The position numbers and the translations under genes are program-made. A model generated the notes under the pieces. That model was not told the DNA's origin and searched no databases. It saw only the letters and a program-made list of their open reading frames with translations. A stretch of 64,000 nt of DNA from Dryococelus australis (taxonomy: Eukaryota > Arthropoda > Insecta > Phasmatodea > Phasmatidae): assembly GCA_029891345.1 (NCBI GenBank), contig CM057009.1, positions 303,298,166 to 303,362,165 of the forward strand, written 5' to 3'. Each line of letters begins with the position of its first letter. Position 1 is the stretch's first letter. This document shows positions 1-11,099 of this stretch, piece after piece.

Positions 1-345
1 ATGCCTGCCATGGGGGAAGTGTGCCGCTCGATAGCAAGGTTGGGATTGCTGCATTCACCAGCGGCCCTCCACACCCTGGTGCGATAATCATCAGTCTCCA
101 TAACGAAGTGGCCTTCATCACTAAACATCACACATCACGAGTCTGTAGCATTCCATATTGGTACCATTGCAAACAAAGCGGCCGTTGTTGCAGAGTTAAT
201 GACAGCACACTTAATGGGCACTGGGATAGCAGATTCGTATCTGCAAGGCATCAGGAAATGGTTCATGAGCCCACAGAAGCCTAAACACTTGCCAGTATTG
301 TGAACTGAGCCTATATATCCATGTGTGGATTCTTTCATATATCCA
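1..345 (-). pseudogene. Tc1-like transposase fragment, cut by the window edge
   Basis: On the minus strand this stretch reads as the centre of a Tc1/mariner-family DDE transposase, the enzyme that cuts and joins transposon ends. The first catalytic block is visible as V-M-F-S-D-E-G-H-F, with its aspartate codon at 117-119. It is followed by a segment ending V-W-R and then an I-E-R-H-T-S-P block typical of the family. Upstream sequence (about 130-300) resembles the helix-turn-helix to catalytic linker but needs at least one frame change and contains stops. The second and third catalytic residues would lie left of position 1. The copy is therefore truncated by the window and already inactive. 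Family assignment is from motif recognition; the subfamily is unknown. Confidence 0.7.
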
Positions 346-2435
346 CCAGCTCAGGGCAGACAAGGTCAAACTACCACTTGAGAGGATCAATGGATTGTGG
401 GCCCAATAACCATTGTGAGTCAGGTGACTAGTATTGATCCAATGAACATGGAAAGTAAGGAAGAATTAGCTGAGCTTAACATGCTTCCAAAATTGCCTAG
501 TGTTTTTGTTGATTTCAAATACGTATCATCAAAATTCAGACTCTGAATGCCAAAAAATAGTTTCTGATATACAAAAGGGGTAATATATGTGTTGCATAAG
601 CAGAGCTGCCAACCTCCAAGCACACCCATTAGTAATCACAATTATATACAAAAAATATGCATAAATCATGAATGATAGAGATTCTCTCCAAAATACATAT
701 ATACTCACAAAATTGAATAGGCATACACGCAACACACATGTATAAAATAATCAAATATGTGCACATGGGTCAACCAGAAAACTGATTTCAACAATATAAT
801 AATCACCAGGATATGTTAAAACATAAATAAGACACATCCACATAACTTCCTGTTTATCACTCTCTAGGAAAGACAGTTACGTGTTTTTAAAATTAAAGTT
901 GTTTTATTATAATTATTTGAGTTGTTCTAAGCATTTTATGTTATTCAAACTTGCAATACATTTCTCTTACATACGCAACTACATGTTACATCACCCCTTG
1001 TTTTTGCACAAACTGCTATTGTCCATTCCATGTAAGGTAAATTTTGACAGTTGTTGGTAGTGCAGCCATAATGTATCCTCCCACCACAGCTGTTTTGTCA
1101 CTAAAGAAAAAGACGTTTGCAAACAAATGTTTGGTCCAATGCACACTTGCATATTGCTCTTTCCGTGTGTTTCCTGTCATGGCAGGCACTGAAAGACTGA
1201 TATTAGCTAACTTCCATCCAGTAATCAATGTAGGATACAAGATCTAGGTTTTATTTTTTGTAATTGTCGAGTTAAGTTTTCTGGGGTTCTGTTTATTTTA
1301 TTTTGAGCAAAAAAAGGTAACAGTGAGGGGGGAGGGGGACTTTAGTTTAACGTTTTTGTGAGACAGCACTGTTTTGACGTTCTTAGAGTCATATGGAAAT
1401 AACATTAAAATTATTGTAATTTCAAAAATGTTAACTTCAATGAAAGAACAAAACACAATATATGCGTCACTGTTCGTATTCGTACAGATGCATGACTACA
1501 CACACACACACTTTGGCAGAAGTTAACCTGACACTAGTTGAATTAACGATATAAGCAAATAAACTATTATTATTTACACACTACGAAAGTGCTAAAAGTG
1601 ATGCTTTTTTAGGCCACGTGCATTTGAAAAACAAAGTAATGGATTTCAAATACACAGTCTACAAAACACTCAAACTTATTGTTTGTAAAATTCACAACCT
1701 CTTGAACATGTGTTTTTTATGGAAATCCTTACAAGTTTTCTTCACTAAAATCTTGTTTGTTCGCACTAACATTAAATAATTTATTTGCAGAACCATTCAG
1801 TAAAATGAACACTGCGCACATTTATTGAAACCAACCAAAATAAACTTTGATGTATAATTATTGCTATGTCACTTCATTGCGGGTGGCAGTTAAGGAAAAT
1901 GGCGAAACGAGCAGTTTTGAAGTGGTAAACACGTGCTGACTAATATAACATTTCGCTCAAGAAAATGCACTACAATGGTACCTACAAACAACTATGCTTA
2001 AAGAAAGCAAAAAAAGAAAAGAAAAATTAACTACTGATGAAATATTCAGACAACACTAACAATATATGTACTCGTATAAACATGATGAGAAAAAAGCACC
2101 CTCACAATGACATTCACCAGTGTGTTGCCACAATCTTTACTGAGCGTGATATTAAATTTATCATGCTGTTTGTAGAGAATACAGAAATTGTCAACTCACA
2201 TGTAAGCTTCTGGTAAGAGTACAATATTTACCATACAGGAGGCAATACATTGTACCGTAAATATATATGGACAAAAAACCAAAAATTTTAGACGCATTGT
2301 CAAGGCTATCAATTTCAGTGATAAACAAGCCAGCCTCTGTAATTCCATAACTGGATGTTAAAATCAGTAATAACGGAAAATCTGCCATACTTGGTAGCTC
2401 TGCATAAGGATTTTCTGGCTGAACAGGCAAAAAAG
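346..2435. other. Non-coding AT-rich stretch
   Basis: I see no recognisable gene here. Short open frames occur on both strands at 1016-1247, but neither product resembles a known family and they mirror each other. A short CA repeat lies near 1498-1510. The sequence is probably intron of the minus-strand host gene or old unclassifiable repeat. Confidence 0.5.
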
Positions 2436-2439
2436 GGAA

Positions 2440-2915
2440 AATTCAGGGTTTTGTCCCAAAGGGGTTAAAACCCAAGATATTAAACTATAATCATGAATTG
2501 TTCTTTGATGGGCAAATGGGTAACCATTTCCAGTGTATCAGAAATTTTTACGTGGCCAGGAGTCTATCAATATACAGAGAATTGGATAAAAGGTTGTATT
2601 GCTTGCCAAAAAGAAAAACAAAAAAATCAAAGACCTGAAGAAAAATATACAGGTTTGGTAGCTGCATATCAATGGGAACAGCTTTATTTCGATATAATGG
2701 GTTCGTTATCTAGAAGTACATCAAGTTATGTGTATGTGCTAGTTGCAATAGATAGTCTAGTAAATTTTTTCTGTTTCTTCCCTTTACTCCTACTAAGAAA
2801 GAAGAAATGTCTAAAGTGGTAATGCATCATTTGTACAGTGTTTTCGGCTCACCACTCTTTATCTAAGTGAAAAGGCTATGCCTTATTGATCTAGGGAATT
2901 TAGCAATTTTAATTT
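2440..2915 (+). pseudogene. Ty3/Gypsy integrase fragment
   Basis: This is a piece of the pol gene of a Ty3/Gypsy LTR retrotransposon. The zinc-binding H2C2 region is visible as a W-P-G-V-Y-Q block followed by a C-I-A-C-Q-K-E-K pair of cysteines. The start of the integrase core follows as Y-F-D-I-M-G-S-L-S-R-S, which contains the first catalytic aspartate. A frame change near 2800 leads into V-F-G-S-P-L-F-I, the usual lead-in to the second catalytic aspartate, which is lost. Similarity stops at a run of 17 G at 2921. The upstream histidine pair is degraded, with H-E-L followed by G-N-H. No LTRs or reverse transcriptase are associated with it. It is an isolated, inactive remnant. Confidence 0.8.
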
Positions 2916-2920
2916 TATAT

Positions 2921-2937
2921 GGGGGGGGGGGGGGGGG
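2921..2937. repeat. Homopolymer G run (17 G)
   Basis: An uninterrupted run of 17 G on the plus strand sits where the gypsy integrase similarity ends. The exact length may be unreliable in an assembly. I see nothing else definable between here and the SINE. Confidence 0.9.
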
Positions 2938-3245
2938 TCTAAATGGTACAAACAGCCCCATATCACCTTAAGGGTAACTTGGTTTAGTGTGCAAAAGAAA
3001 AATATAAAAATTGCTTTGCAATGCTTTCAGCCTGACATGCAACATCACTGGTATGGGGTTTTATACTTGTTTCCTTGTGTTTTAATAATGTTCACACTAC
3101 TTGCACATTTACACCAGCCAAGGTATTATTAGGAAGGAGGTTGTTGCACTTTTCAATAAATGTAGAAACCTTGCAAACAATTTGTTTGAAGAATACGGAT
3201 AGCAAGGACTTGCTAAAAATATAGGAAGACATATAATAAAATTTT

Positions 3246-3375
3246 GTAATGTAGGTAGGTAGTTGGGATTAACGTCTCATAGACAGCGAGATCATTAGAG
3301 ATGGAGCAAGTTTCGCAGGGAAGAGGGATTGGGAAGGAATGGGAAGGAATCTGCCATGGCCTTTGTAATGTAGCC
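3246..3375 (-). repeat. tRNA-derived SINE fragment (copy 1)
   Basis: The sequence contains the block TAACGTCTCATAGACAGCG followed by ATCATTAGAGATGGAGC and a G/A-rich GGGAAGGAA segment. This matches the body of the element at 14085-14298, which ends in a tRNA-like head. Here the tRNA-derived end is missing, so the copy is truncated. I recall closely similar repeats from orthopteran genomes; that recollection, not a search, is the basis for the family call. Strand is set by analogy with copy 2. Confidence 0.65.
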
Positions 3376-3439
3376 TAAGAAAAGATAATATAAAAAAATG
3401 CCTCATATAAAGATCTCAGTTTAAAACCCAGTGAGTTCT

Positions 3440-4710
3440 AACAGGAAAATTCAAAACATGTTCTACTTTTCAAGTTTGACACCCATTCAGAAAACCAGTT
3501 ACATTTGCTCAATATGGCATGTGATCACATCTGCCAGCAATACAGGCCTGACAACGACGTGGCATGATCCAAATAAAATCATCTATTCAGTTTGCGGTTT
3601 TAATGCCCATTCTTCCTGTAGAGCAGCTTTTAAGCCCTGAAAAGTGATTGGTGGATTCGGACATGAAGAAACTTTTCTCCCTAGAGCATCCCACACATGT
3701 TGTATTGGATTTAAGTCACGAGAGCAAGCACATCAATCCACGTGCGCATTATCTTGTCTTCAGTTTCCAGGAAGACATCAACAAGAGGTGCTATATGAGG
3801 CCAAGCATCATCAACCATAAGCAGGAAGTTTGGGCCCACAGCATCTCAAAACAACTGAACATAAGTTGCGAAGATCTTATCACAATACCTGACCAAAATT
3901 AAATCTTGCTGGTTTACCCATACAAAGTCATGTGAAGGTGTTTGAGTGGTTAATATAATGCCTCCCTCAACCATTATATATTCACCTTCCTATTGGTCTC
4001 TTTCCTGTACATTTGAAGGCCGAAATTGTGTTTGAGGTTCTCTCCAGCTGTGAAACCATTGAGAATTATTCTGAAGACCGAATTTTGACTCATCCGTAAA
4101 GAGAACATTTGCCCATTGATCAACTGTCCAGAGGACATGTTCACAGCTTCACTGTAGATGTCTTAGTCTATGAACATGTGTCAGGGGTAGATATACGGCA
4201 GGTCTCTGACAATAAAAGCCTTTCTGCCTAAGCCATCTGTATACTGTTTGCGTCAATACAATTGTTACAGTGGATGCTGTGAGATCAGATGTCATCTGTT
4301 GTGCATTACAACGGTGGTACCACCTTGCCCTTATGGCCAAATAACAGACCTCTCTTTCTGATCTAACTCTTGGTCATCCTTGCCCTGGTCTTCAGGATAC
4401 AGTACCAGATGTTAAAAACTGCTGCCACAGCCACGAAAAACAACAGAATAATGCACATTAAGCCATCTGGCCACATCAGCTTGAGACTGTCCAACTAACA
4501 TTATTCCTGTTACCTTCCACCGCAAGGAGTGTTCCAGGCATACTCACTGTGCTACAGCTAAGTGTGTACACAATAAACATTGCCATTAGACTAATACAGC
4601 AGCAAACACTATGTACACCATTCAATATGGGCACTGACGTCATCGCTTTCATGGTTGTAAGACAGTAACACCATCTGCTGTTCAGAATATGGGTGTTTTT
4701 TCATTTGTTT
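3440..4710 (-). mobile_element. Tc1-like DNA transposon, degenerate
   Basis: The transposase remnant at 3530-4600 is flanked by short sequences that agree in inverted orientation. The left side has ACACCCATTCAGAA near 3478 and the right side has TTCAGAATATGGGTGT near 4683. The agreement is weak, so the outer borders are approximate. The length, about 1.27 kb, suits a Tc1-type element. No TA target duplication could be fixed with confidence. Confidence 0.6.
3530..4600 (-). pseudogene. Tc1-like transposase pseudogene
   Basis: Read on the minus strand, the order is helix-turn-helix first (near 4540-4450, with the block G-Q-S-Q-A-D-V-A-R-W-L-N), then a second DNA-binding segment near 4240 containing T-V-Y-R-W-L, then the catalytic domain. 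The first catalytic aspartate lies in N-V-L-F-T-D-E-S-K-F. The second is in L-M-V-D-D-A-W-P-H-I-A. The third block reads D-L-N-P-I-Q-H-V-W-D, where the usual catalytic glutamate is replaced by glutamine. Several stops and at least two frame changes break the frame. The order of domains is that of a complete Tc1 transposase of about 340 residues, so this was once a full-length copy. It can no longer make an active enzyme. Confidence 0.85.
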
Positions 4711-6963
4711 TCATTTTAATATCACCTGATACTATCTTGTGGCACAATTATCAGAGAATGGACAGATGTCTATCTGTCACTTTAATTTGGGACGGTGTTT
4801 ACAACACCCCCCCCCCTCCCCGCCCATGTTTTGCAGTTTTCAAATAAAATGACGTAATATAGTTTGAGAAATATTCATCCTAAAATGGAATCTCAAGACT
4901 ATTTGTTTTAAAGAGGATGCATTTATGCAAAGTAAACATATGTATAAATGAAATTGTACAATAATGGTTACTGTTAAAGCAATATTTATTATTAGTAGTA
5001 TGAGATATTAAGTGTCTTTTATTTTAGTTATTGCACCACTTCCCATCTACCCAATGTACAGTAAAATTTTTTTGAGAGTTCTCAAGTCAATTTTATCAAC
5101 TATGCCTACCTACTCCTGGTTTGTTGCAAGGCACTGATGTAATAATGGATAACAACTGCAGACCAACATGTTCTACTATGGACGTGGACTTATGGTAATG
5201 GCATGGCCACCTGGAAATGTGAAACTTTTCCAAAGAGTGGGATACTGCAGCATTTTCTTCAAATGGATGAAGGACATGACACAGTTGTCACACTACTGAG
5301 AAATCTTGAACATCAATAAAAGATACTACAATCACTGCTGTGTGTTACATTATGTAGATGGCCCTGATGGGACATAATCTATATACCTGATATTAGAATA
5401 CTGATCAAGGCGGCTGCTTCAGTGGAGCAGCAGTGTCAGTATATGGTACAGGCCAGGTTGCTCGCTGTCAATGCTTCTGTATTTCTCCTCTCTTACCCCT
5501 CTGCGGGAAACTGCTTGTTGTCAGTGTGGAAGGCTGTGTTGTCACAAAGAATTAACCATTCAACAAGATACAAAGCTATGAAAATGTTCTCTGTACTTCG
5601 AGACTGTTTGAGAGACATTTTAAGTGGTGATAGAGAGTATTTAAAGGTCATTTTGATGAGTCAATAATGAAACATTTTGAGGGAGTGAATATTACATGTT
5701 CCTGATTTGGGAGGAATTAAAGAGTTTTTAACCAAAAATGAGATTTATTGATAATTATTTTATTGGCATCAAAGGTTTAGGGTTCAAAGCTTTGCAAATG
5801 TTTTTATTATTTTAATTTTAAATTTATAATTTTATATAAGTATACATGGGGTAATATGGTATTTTTTTATAAATATCATAATGATATTAAAATTAGTATT
5901 CTCACATGACCATGTTGGTCATGTTTTAAAATCAGAGTTCCTATAATTCTCATGGTTTTAAAAGTATTTCTCTGCAAAGTTATTATTGTAATGAATCAAT
6001 ATTGCAACAATGTTTGGGGCAAGGTAACAAACAAAATGTTGTCCACATATTTAATTTCTAGTTAAATTTTATGTTGAAATGTTTCATAAACCCCATTTGT
6101 ATTTTTACCACTGCTGTATCTCCTGAAAGTTGTATTTTTTTTAAAAGGAATTAAAAAATGTTAACTGAAAAAACTTTATGGGAGAAATGTAACTATGTTT
6201 CATGTGATGGAGTGAGTCTGTCACACGTTTAGACTTTGTATTCCATAAAGTGGCCACAGCCAACTTGAAACTGGTTCCTAAAAAGTAACACCTTTTACCA
6301 TAAGAAAATTTATTTCTTGGGCATGTACAGTCGACCCACGCAATTGAGACAGACCCTGAAAAGTACAAATGAAAAACAAACTGGCCACCACCAACTGAGA
6401 AAACCGAAGTGCGGAGTTTTCTCCACTTGTGTGCTTATTACCATCAATTTGTACTCGAGTTTCCCATGACTGCCAAGACACTGCCTTAACTGACTCAGAC
6501 AAAAATTAAATTTTCTTGGGCCACTGAGTGCGGGAGTTGCTTTTAGCTATTTGAAAACTAAAGGAAATTCTTATATCTCCCTCCATCCTTAGTTTTCTGA
6601 ACAATTAGGGCATGTTGATTCTGGATACTGATGATAGTGATGTAAACATCAGAGCTATATAATCTCAGATTCAGGACGGAAGGAGAGACCTCTACAATAC
6701 TTCATTAAGGTACTGCACAAGCCCAAGAGAAATCACTGTGTGATATGCAGTAAAAAATCTGATCATGGTGAAAAAAATGTCATAAGTCTGTCCAGCTCCC
6801 CCCCCCCCCCCTCATTTTTTATGGCAGACTTTTTTTTTAGAACCAATAATGATTAATTTGGCTCACTAATAAATTTCAAGAACTCTTAAAGTGAAATAGC
6901 TCAAGGGATACAACATATTCAAGAATACGTTAAAATATAGAACATCTGGATTTTTGGAGTACC
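4711..6963. other. Non-coding stretch
   Basis: No recognisable gene. Homopolymer C tracts occur near 4806-4815 and 6797-6811. A short plus-strand open frame at 5422-5667 has no recognisable product. Most of the segment is AT-rich and probably intronic. Confidence 0.5.
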
Positions 6964-7090
6964 GGTTTGATTCCCGGACAGGGCACTTATTTTTTTATTG
7001 CTACTGGGTTCAATTCCCCGACAGGCCACATTTTTTTTATTTGTAACGGGTTTGATGTCTGGACAGGGCGCTTAACATTTTTTGTTTTTG
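6964..7090 (+). repeat. Tandem 42-bp repeat carrying tRNA B-box-like motifs (3 units)
   Basis: Three head-to-tail units begin at about 6964, 7007 and 7049. Each starts with a variant of the RNA polymerase III B box: GGTTTGATTCCCGGACAGG, GGTTCAATTCCCCGACAGG and GGTTTGATGTCTGGACAGG. A T-rich spacer follows each. The B-box similarity suggests the unit came from the end of a tRNA-derived SINE and was then duplicated. No matching A box is seen, so these are not tRNA genes. Confidence 0.7.
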
Positions 7091-7113
7091 CGTACTTGCG
7101 TGATGATATATTG

Positions 7114-7350
7114 TCTCTTCGGCAGCTGGAGAGAGACTGATGAGTTGGTCCATCAGGTGATGGTTCACAACTGAGGACATGTAGAGGGGGAAATGCAGTT
7201 GCAATGGGGAGGAGAAAGAGAGATGGAGATGTCTCATCGGCAGCTGAAGAGAGATGATGTGGCCAACATATGATTTTGGAGAGGGAAATGCAGTTGCATA
7301 GGGAAATGCATAAGCGGTGTGTAATTAGATGATATAAATATATTATTTAT
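7114..7350 (+). repeat. Diverged 118-bp tandem duplication
   Basis: Two units start at about 7114 (TCTCTTCGGCAGCTG) and 7232 (TCTCATCGGCAGCTG). Both contain a later block GAAATGCAGTTGCA, which confirms that they are tandem copies with small insertions and deletions. No coding potential is recognised. The array follows directly after the B-box repeats. Confidence 0.65.
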
Positions 7351-7594
7351 TTGTACACTTGTATAATTAGCAACTACCCATTACATAATTACTCATTACG
7401 CAATCACCAACTCCATACATATGTTGACTCCCTACGACAGCCAGCTCTCAACTGATCTGAGACTGCTATTACCAAAGTGTTTTACCCTGCCACCATATTG
7501 AATTATAACAGTATTACAAAATAAAATAATATATATTTAATTAGATTATTATAAATAGCCATTATCATTGATGAGGCCATTAGTTTAAATTGTA

Positions 7595-9000
7595 TGTCGA
7601 CTCTTAATGTGTACATGAAGTGTGAAGTTAACCAACAGTGCAGCCCTGCTATTTTTTTGGACTTGCTTGAGATTCCAGATTAAAGACTGAAACAATCATT
7701 AAAACTTTAATAGATTGCTTAAATGAACATGGGTTCACAGAAGATTACCTTCAATAAAATTTAGTTACATTCACTAGTGATAGTGCAAGTACAATGCTAG
7801 GAAACCAATCTGGAGTAGCAAAACAACTTTTAGAGAAATTCAAATATATTTTTGTGTGGCAATGTGTTAACCATAGACTAGAGTTAGCCATATCTGATGC
7901 AGTGAATGAGTTTTGTGGAGTAAACAACTTTCAAATATTTATGGATAAACTATATTCGCTGTACAGTTAATCACCAATGATTCAAAGACAACTACAAGAA
8001 TGTGCTGCAAAGCTGGATCAGCAGATTGATAAAATAAGACACATATTGAACATTAGGTAGGTGGTTAGCTCATTCAGGACTGTTTCAGCAGTATGGAATG
8101 GTTATAGTGTTTTGTTTGGTAATTTTTTACAAGCAAAAGAGGACATGAGGAAAAGTTCAAGAGATAGAAATACGTACAATGAGTTGTTGAAGCACCTTTC
8201 ATCCATAGAGTGCACTTAAGACCTAGCTATCAAGTATGGTGCTTTAGCAGAACTAGACATGCTTTCTGAGACTTAACAAAAAAAAAAGGGTACAACAGTT
8301 GTGTATGAAGATATACTCATTTGACAAATCATCAGATTTATAGAATCTGTTAAAGAGAAAACAGAAACTTAGAGTGCTTGAGGCTCAAGTAGATATCAAT
8401 GGAGGAAAGTTCTGTTTTTGTCCATTGACAAATAATGCAAAGCTTGTTTTCAATAATCATCAATAACTGCTTTCAAGCATTGCCAACAACTTAAAGCAAC
8501 AGTTACCAACGACAATTTCAAGCCAAGAAAAAAACCAGGAATCCAGAAAATAATAACCCAGCTGTATATCAGAAACTCCTAAATGAACTGAAAGTGTTTG
8601 AAAAAGATCAGTGTCCATCAGAGATACCTACATGATTTGGAGAAACTGTAGTAGGACATCTTTGTCATAGATTTAAATTAAATTCCACAAAGATTATAAA
8701 TGCCTATTGAGATTATCTTGCCAATAGTTATTTAGTTCCTGAAACGTTCATTCCTTTGATTAGTTGAACAAAACTTATCCCATGTAGCTCTGCAGAGTGC
8801 AAACACAGATTCAGCCAGATGAATCTTATTGTCTCTCCAACCAGGACAAGGCTATTGACTTCATATGTCTCTGTATTAATGTTTTTAAAACTTGATGGAT
8901 CTTCCTTGTCAGAGTGAGATCCAATGCCACATGCAACATCTTGGTTAAGCGCACATAGTTCAACACAAGATACAACTACATGGCTAGCCCAAACAAGAAG
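7595..9000 (+). pseudogene. hAT-like transposase pseudogene
   Basis: The plus strand encodes most of a hAT-superfamily transposase-like protein of the type also domesticated in vertebrate KIAA1586-like proteins. From left to right it shows T-S-D-S-A-S-T-M-L-G (aspartate codon 7779-7781), then W-Q-C-V-N-H-R-L-E-L-A, then a helical insertion region. The C-terminal dimerisation domain starts near 8783 with C-S-S-A-E-C-K-H-R-F-S-Q. A frameshift lies near 7680 and in-frame stops near 7760, 7967, 8057, 8218 and 8275, so it is not translatable. The region 8400-8640 is the least similar. A zinc-finger N-terminus is not recognised, and I could not define inverted termini or an 8-bp target duplication. 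Confidence 0.85.
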
Positions 9001-9703
9001 CAAGACAGAGGAAAATGAAAATCAGTTATCAAGCATGCTTTAAACCTAAAGTAAAGAACTCATTTATTCATCTCAGTACAATGTGATAATGATTTAGTGT
9101 GAAATATTTCAATTTTTTATTTATTTTTTTAAAGAGATTTATGTAAATAATTAAAACATACAAGGAAGCACTTGCAAACAATTAGAATGTTAAAGCAAAA
9201 ATTCTACATTGTTCTTTAAATTGGCTATTTTAGAGTGCTATCCTGAGTAAAAGCAAAAAAAAATTGTATATGTTAAATCTTTATGTGTTTTCTCAAGGTG
9301 GTGGGTGAGAGAGAGCTCCGGCACTGCTTAATTTGGCACCACATCACTGCTCATAGCTCAGTAGCCAGTAGTTCCAAGTTAACTTAACCTCTATGCATGT
9401 CCCTTGTCAGCATTAACCCCTTTGCAATTCAATGAAAACTATGAAATTCTCACTGCAATCATAACTACAGTGAAGCACTCCTCAACCAGAATTTTTTTGG
9501 GGGTGGGGAGAACTTATTCTGTTTATGGGAAAATTCTGGTCAAGAGAAGTTTTGGTTTTGGGGCCAGCATACTGTTGTATTTCTCATAGTAGAATGTTAA
9601 GATTTGTGGTAGGTATATGGCACATAGCATCTTGATTAATCACAGGCGTGTAAAGATTTACTGAATGACCCAATAATAAAAAGTGGATAGCTAATTATCA
9701 TGA
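9001..9703. other. Non-coding AT-rich stretch
   Basis: No gene or repeat family recognised. It follows the end of the hAT-like remnant and may hold that element's 3' terminal region. Confidence 0.5.
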
Positions 9704-10331
9704 GTGGTTGTAAAGGACTGGTCATTTTTGGCTGAACTGAACATGGGTACAACTTGTTCTGCAAAAGGGGAGTGGTTGTGGGAATTAAAGTTGAGGGGTG
9801 CTCTACTCTTTCATATCATGGTCTTGTATTCTGACTTTTATGTGAACATTATCAATAACCCTGGTACCAGCAGAGTTTATGAAGAAAAGAAAGTTGGAGA
9901 TGGAATAGATATATTGAGAAAAAAGTTAAACAAAATTAAAGAAGAGGCATATGTAGTACCGAAAGGAGAATGCAAGAGTCACATATTACAAAAAATTGAT
10001 GCAAAACAAAACAAGATACCACAAGAAAAACACCATATCCTAAGAGATAACATTACTACCTGATCACCAGGAAAAATTTAACAATAATTCAAGAAAGCCC
10101 ATGAGACAGAAAATGTTACATGCAAAGATAGGATGTGTTAACTGTAGATCAAGTCCAGCCCAAACTCTGAAACCAAGCATTTGTGAAAATGACAATGCAT
10201 TGATGGAAACAGTTTTGCAGATGAATGTGAAGGCTACACAATCAAAGGACAGCTCGAAAGTGAAAGGTTGTACACCAATGTCTCCAGTAGTTGAACATGA
10301 AAGTCAAACATGCATGAATAAGAAAAGATAG
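9704..10331 (+). other. Two unrecognised lysine-rich open frames
   Basis: Open frames at 9704-10063 (119 codons) and 10101-10331 (76 codons) lie in different reading frames, 37 bp apart. From about codon 60 of the first, the composition becomes rich in Lys, Glu, Ile and Asn, with helical blocks such as I-L-R-K-K-L-N-K-I-K. No conserved motif, signal peptide or membrane segment is evident, and I do not recognise either product. They may be a decayed transposon ORF, chance open frames in A-rich sequence, or a poorly conserved exon. Splice sites are not convincing. Confidence 0.2.
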
Positions 10332-11099
10332 TGATCTGTTACAGAAAAGGGACAAATAGACAGAGAAAATAAAATGGGTAGAAAAAATTAAAAACAAATC
10401 TGAATTATACATAAAATTTCTAAATAAAGAAAAAGAGATCAACAAAAAAATCAAAGGAGAAAGTTATTTATAGTATTTGTTCATGTTAGCCTTAATGAAA
10501 AAATTTATATTTATACATAAATTAATTTTAACTAACATGGACACTAGTAATTAAATTAAATAATTTCATTTTTAATTTTTTACAGGCCGAATGCATAAAC
10601 GAATTAAGCCAGCTTGCCCACCAATTAATTTCACCAGAGTAAGCTTAAATAACATGAAAATTACATAAAAATAATGATATAATTTTGTTGACATTTTCAA
10701 AAGCCAAATGTAAAACTTATGCCCAACTGATCTACATTTGTAAATCTTGTGGTGCAGATGAGAGAAATTTGGAATCTTTAACAAATGTATAAGAAATAGA
10801 AAATGATTTAAACTGGAGGTATTTTTCAAAATTATAATTTTTTTTTTCTGAAGGATGCAAATTAAATTCCTGGATTCTCTTCCTTAATTTTGTCACGATG
10901 TAAACAAATACAACAGTATTTTTCACTGTGAACAGCAATGATTAGTTCCTGCTGGAGTGTGTCGCTAGAGTATGATTTCATGAACATAATCCTCATACAT
11001 GCACTTGTACGTGACATAAGTATTAAGATCATTAACTTACAATTCCAATCAATCTATGAAAGAGGCTTCACTCCCAGGCTGGAATCACTCCTTCTTCTT
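10332..11099. other. Non-coding AT-rich stretch
   Basis: Nothing recognisable. A plus-strand splice-acceptor-like TTTTTTACAG occurs at 10576-10585, but no coding sequence follows it. Confidence 0.5.

Noticed and set aside
8728..9003. Minus-strand 91-codon open frame
   Set aside because: It is the antisense shadow of the hAT-like C-terminal dimerisation domain on the plus strand.
10576..10620. Plus-strand splice acceptor TTTTTTACAG
   Set aside because: No conserved coding sequence or donor follows, and the supported host gene is on the opposite strand.
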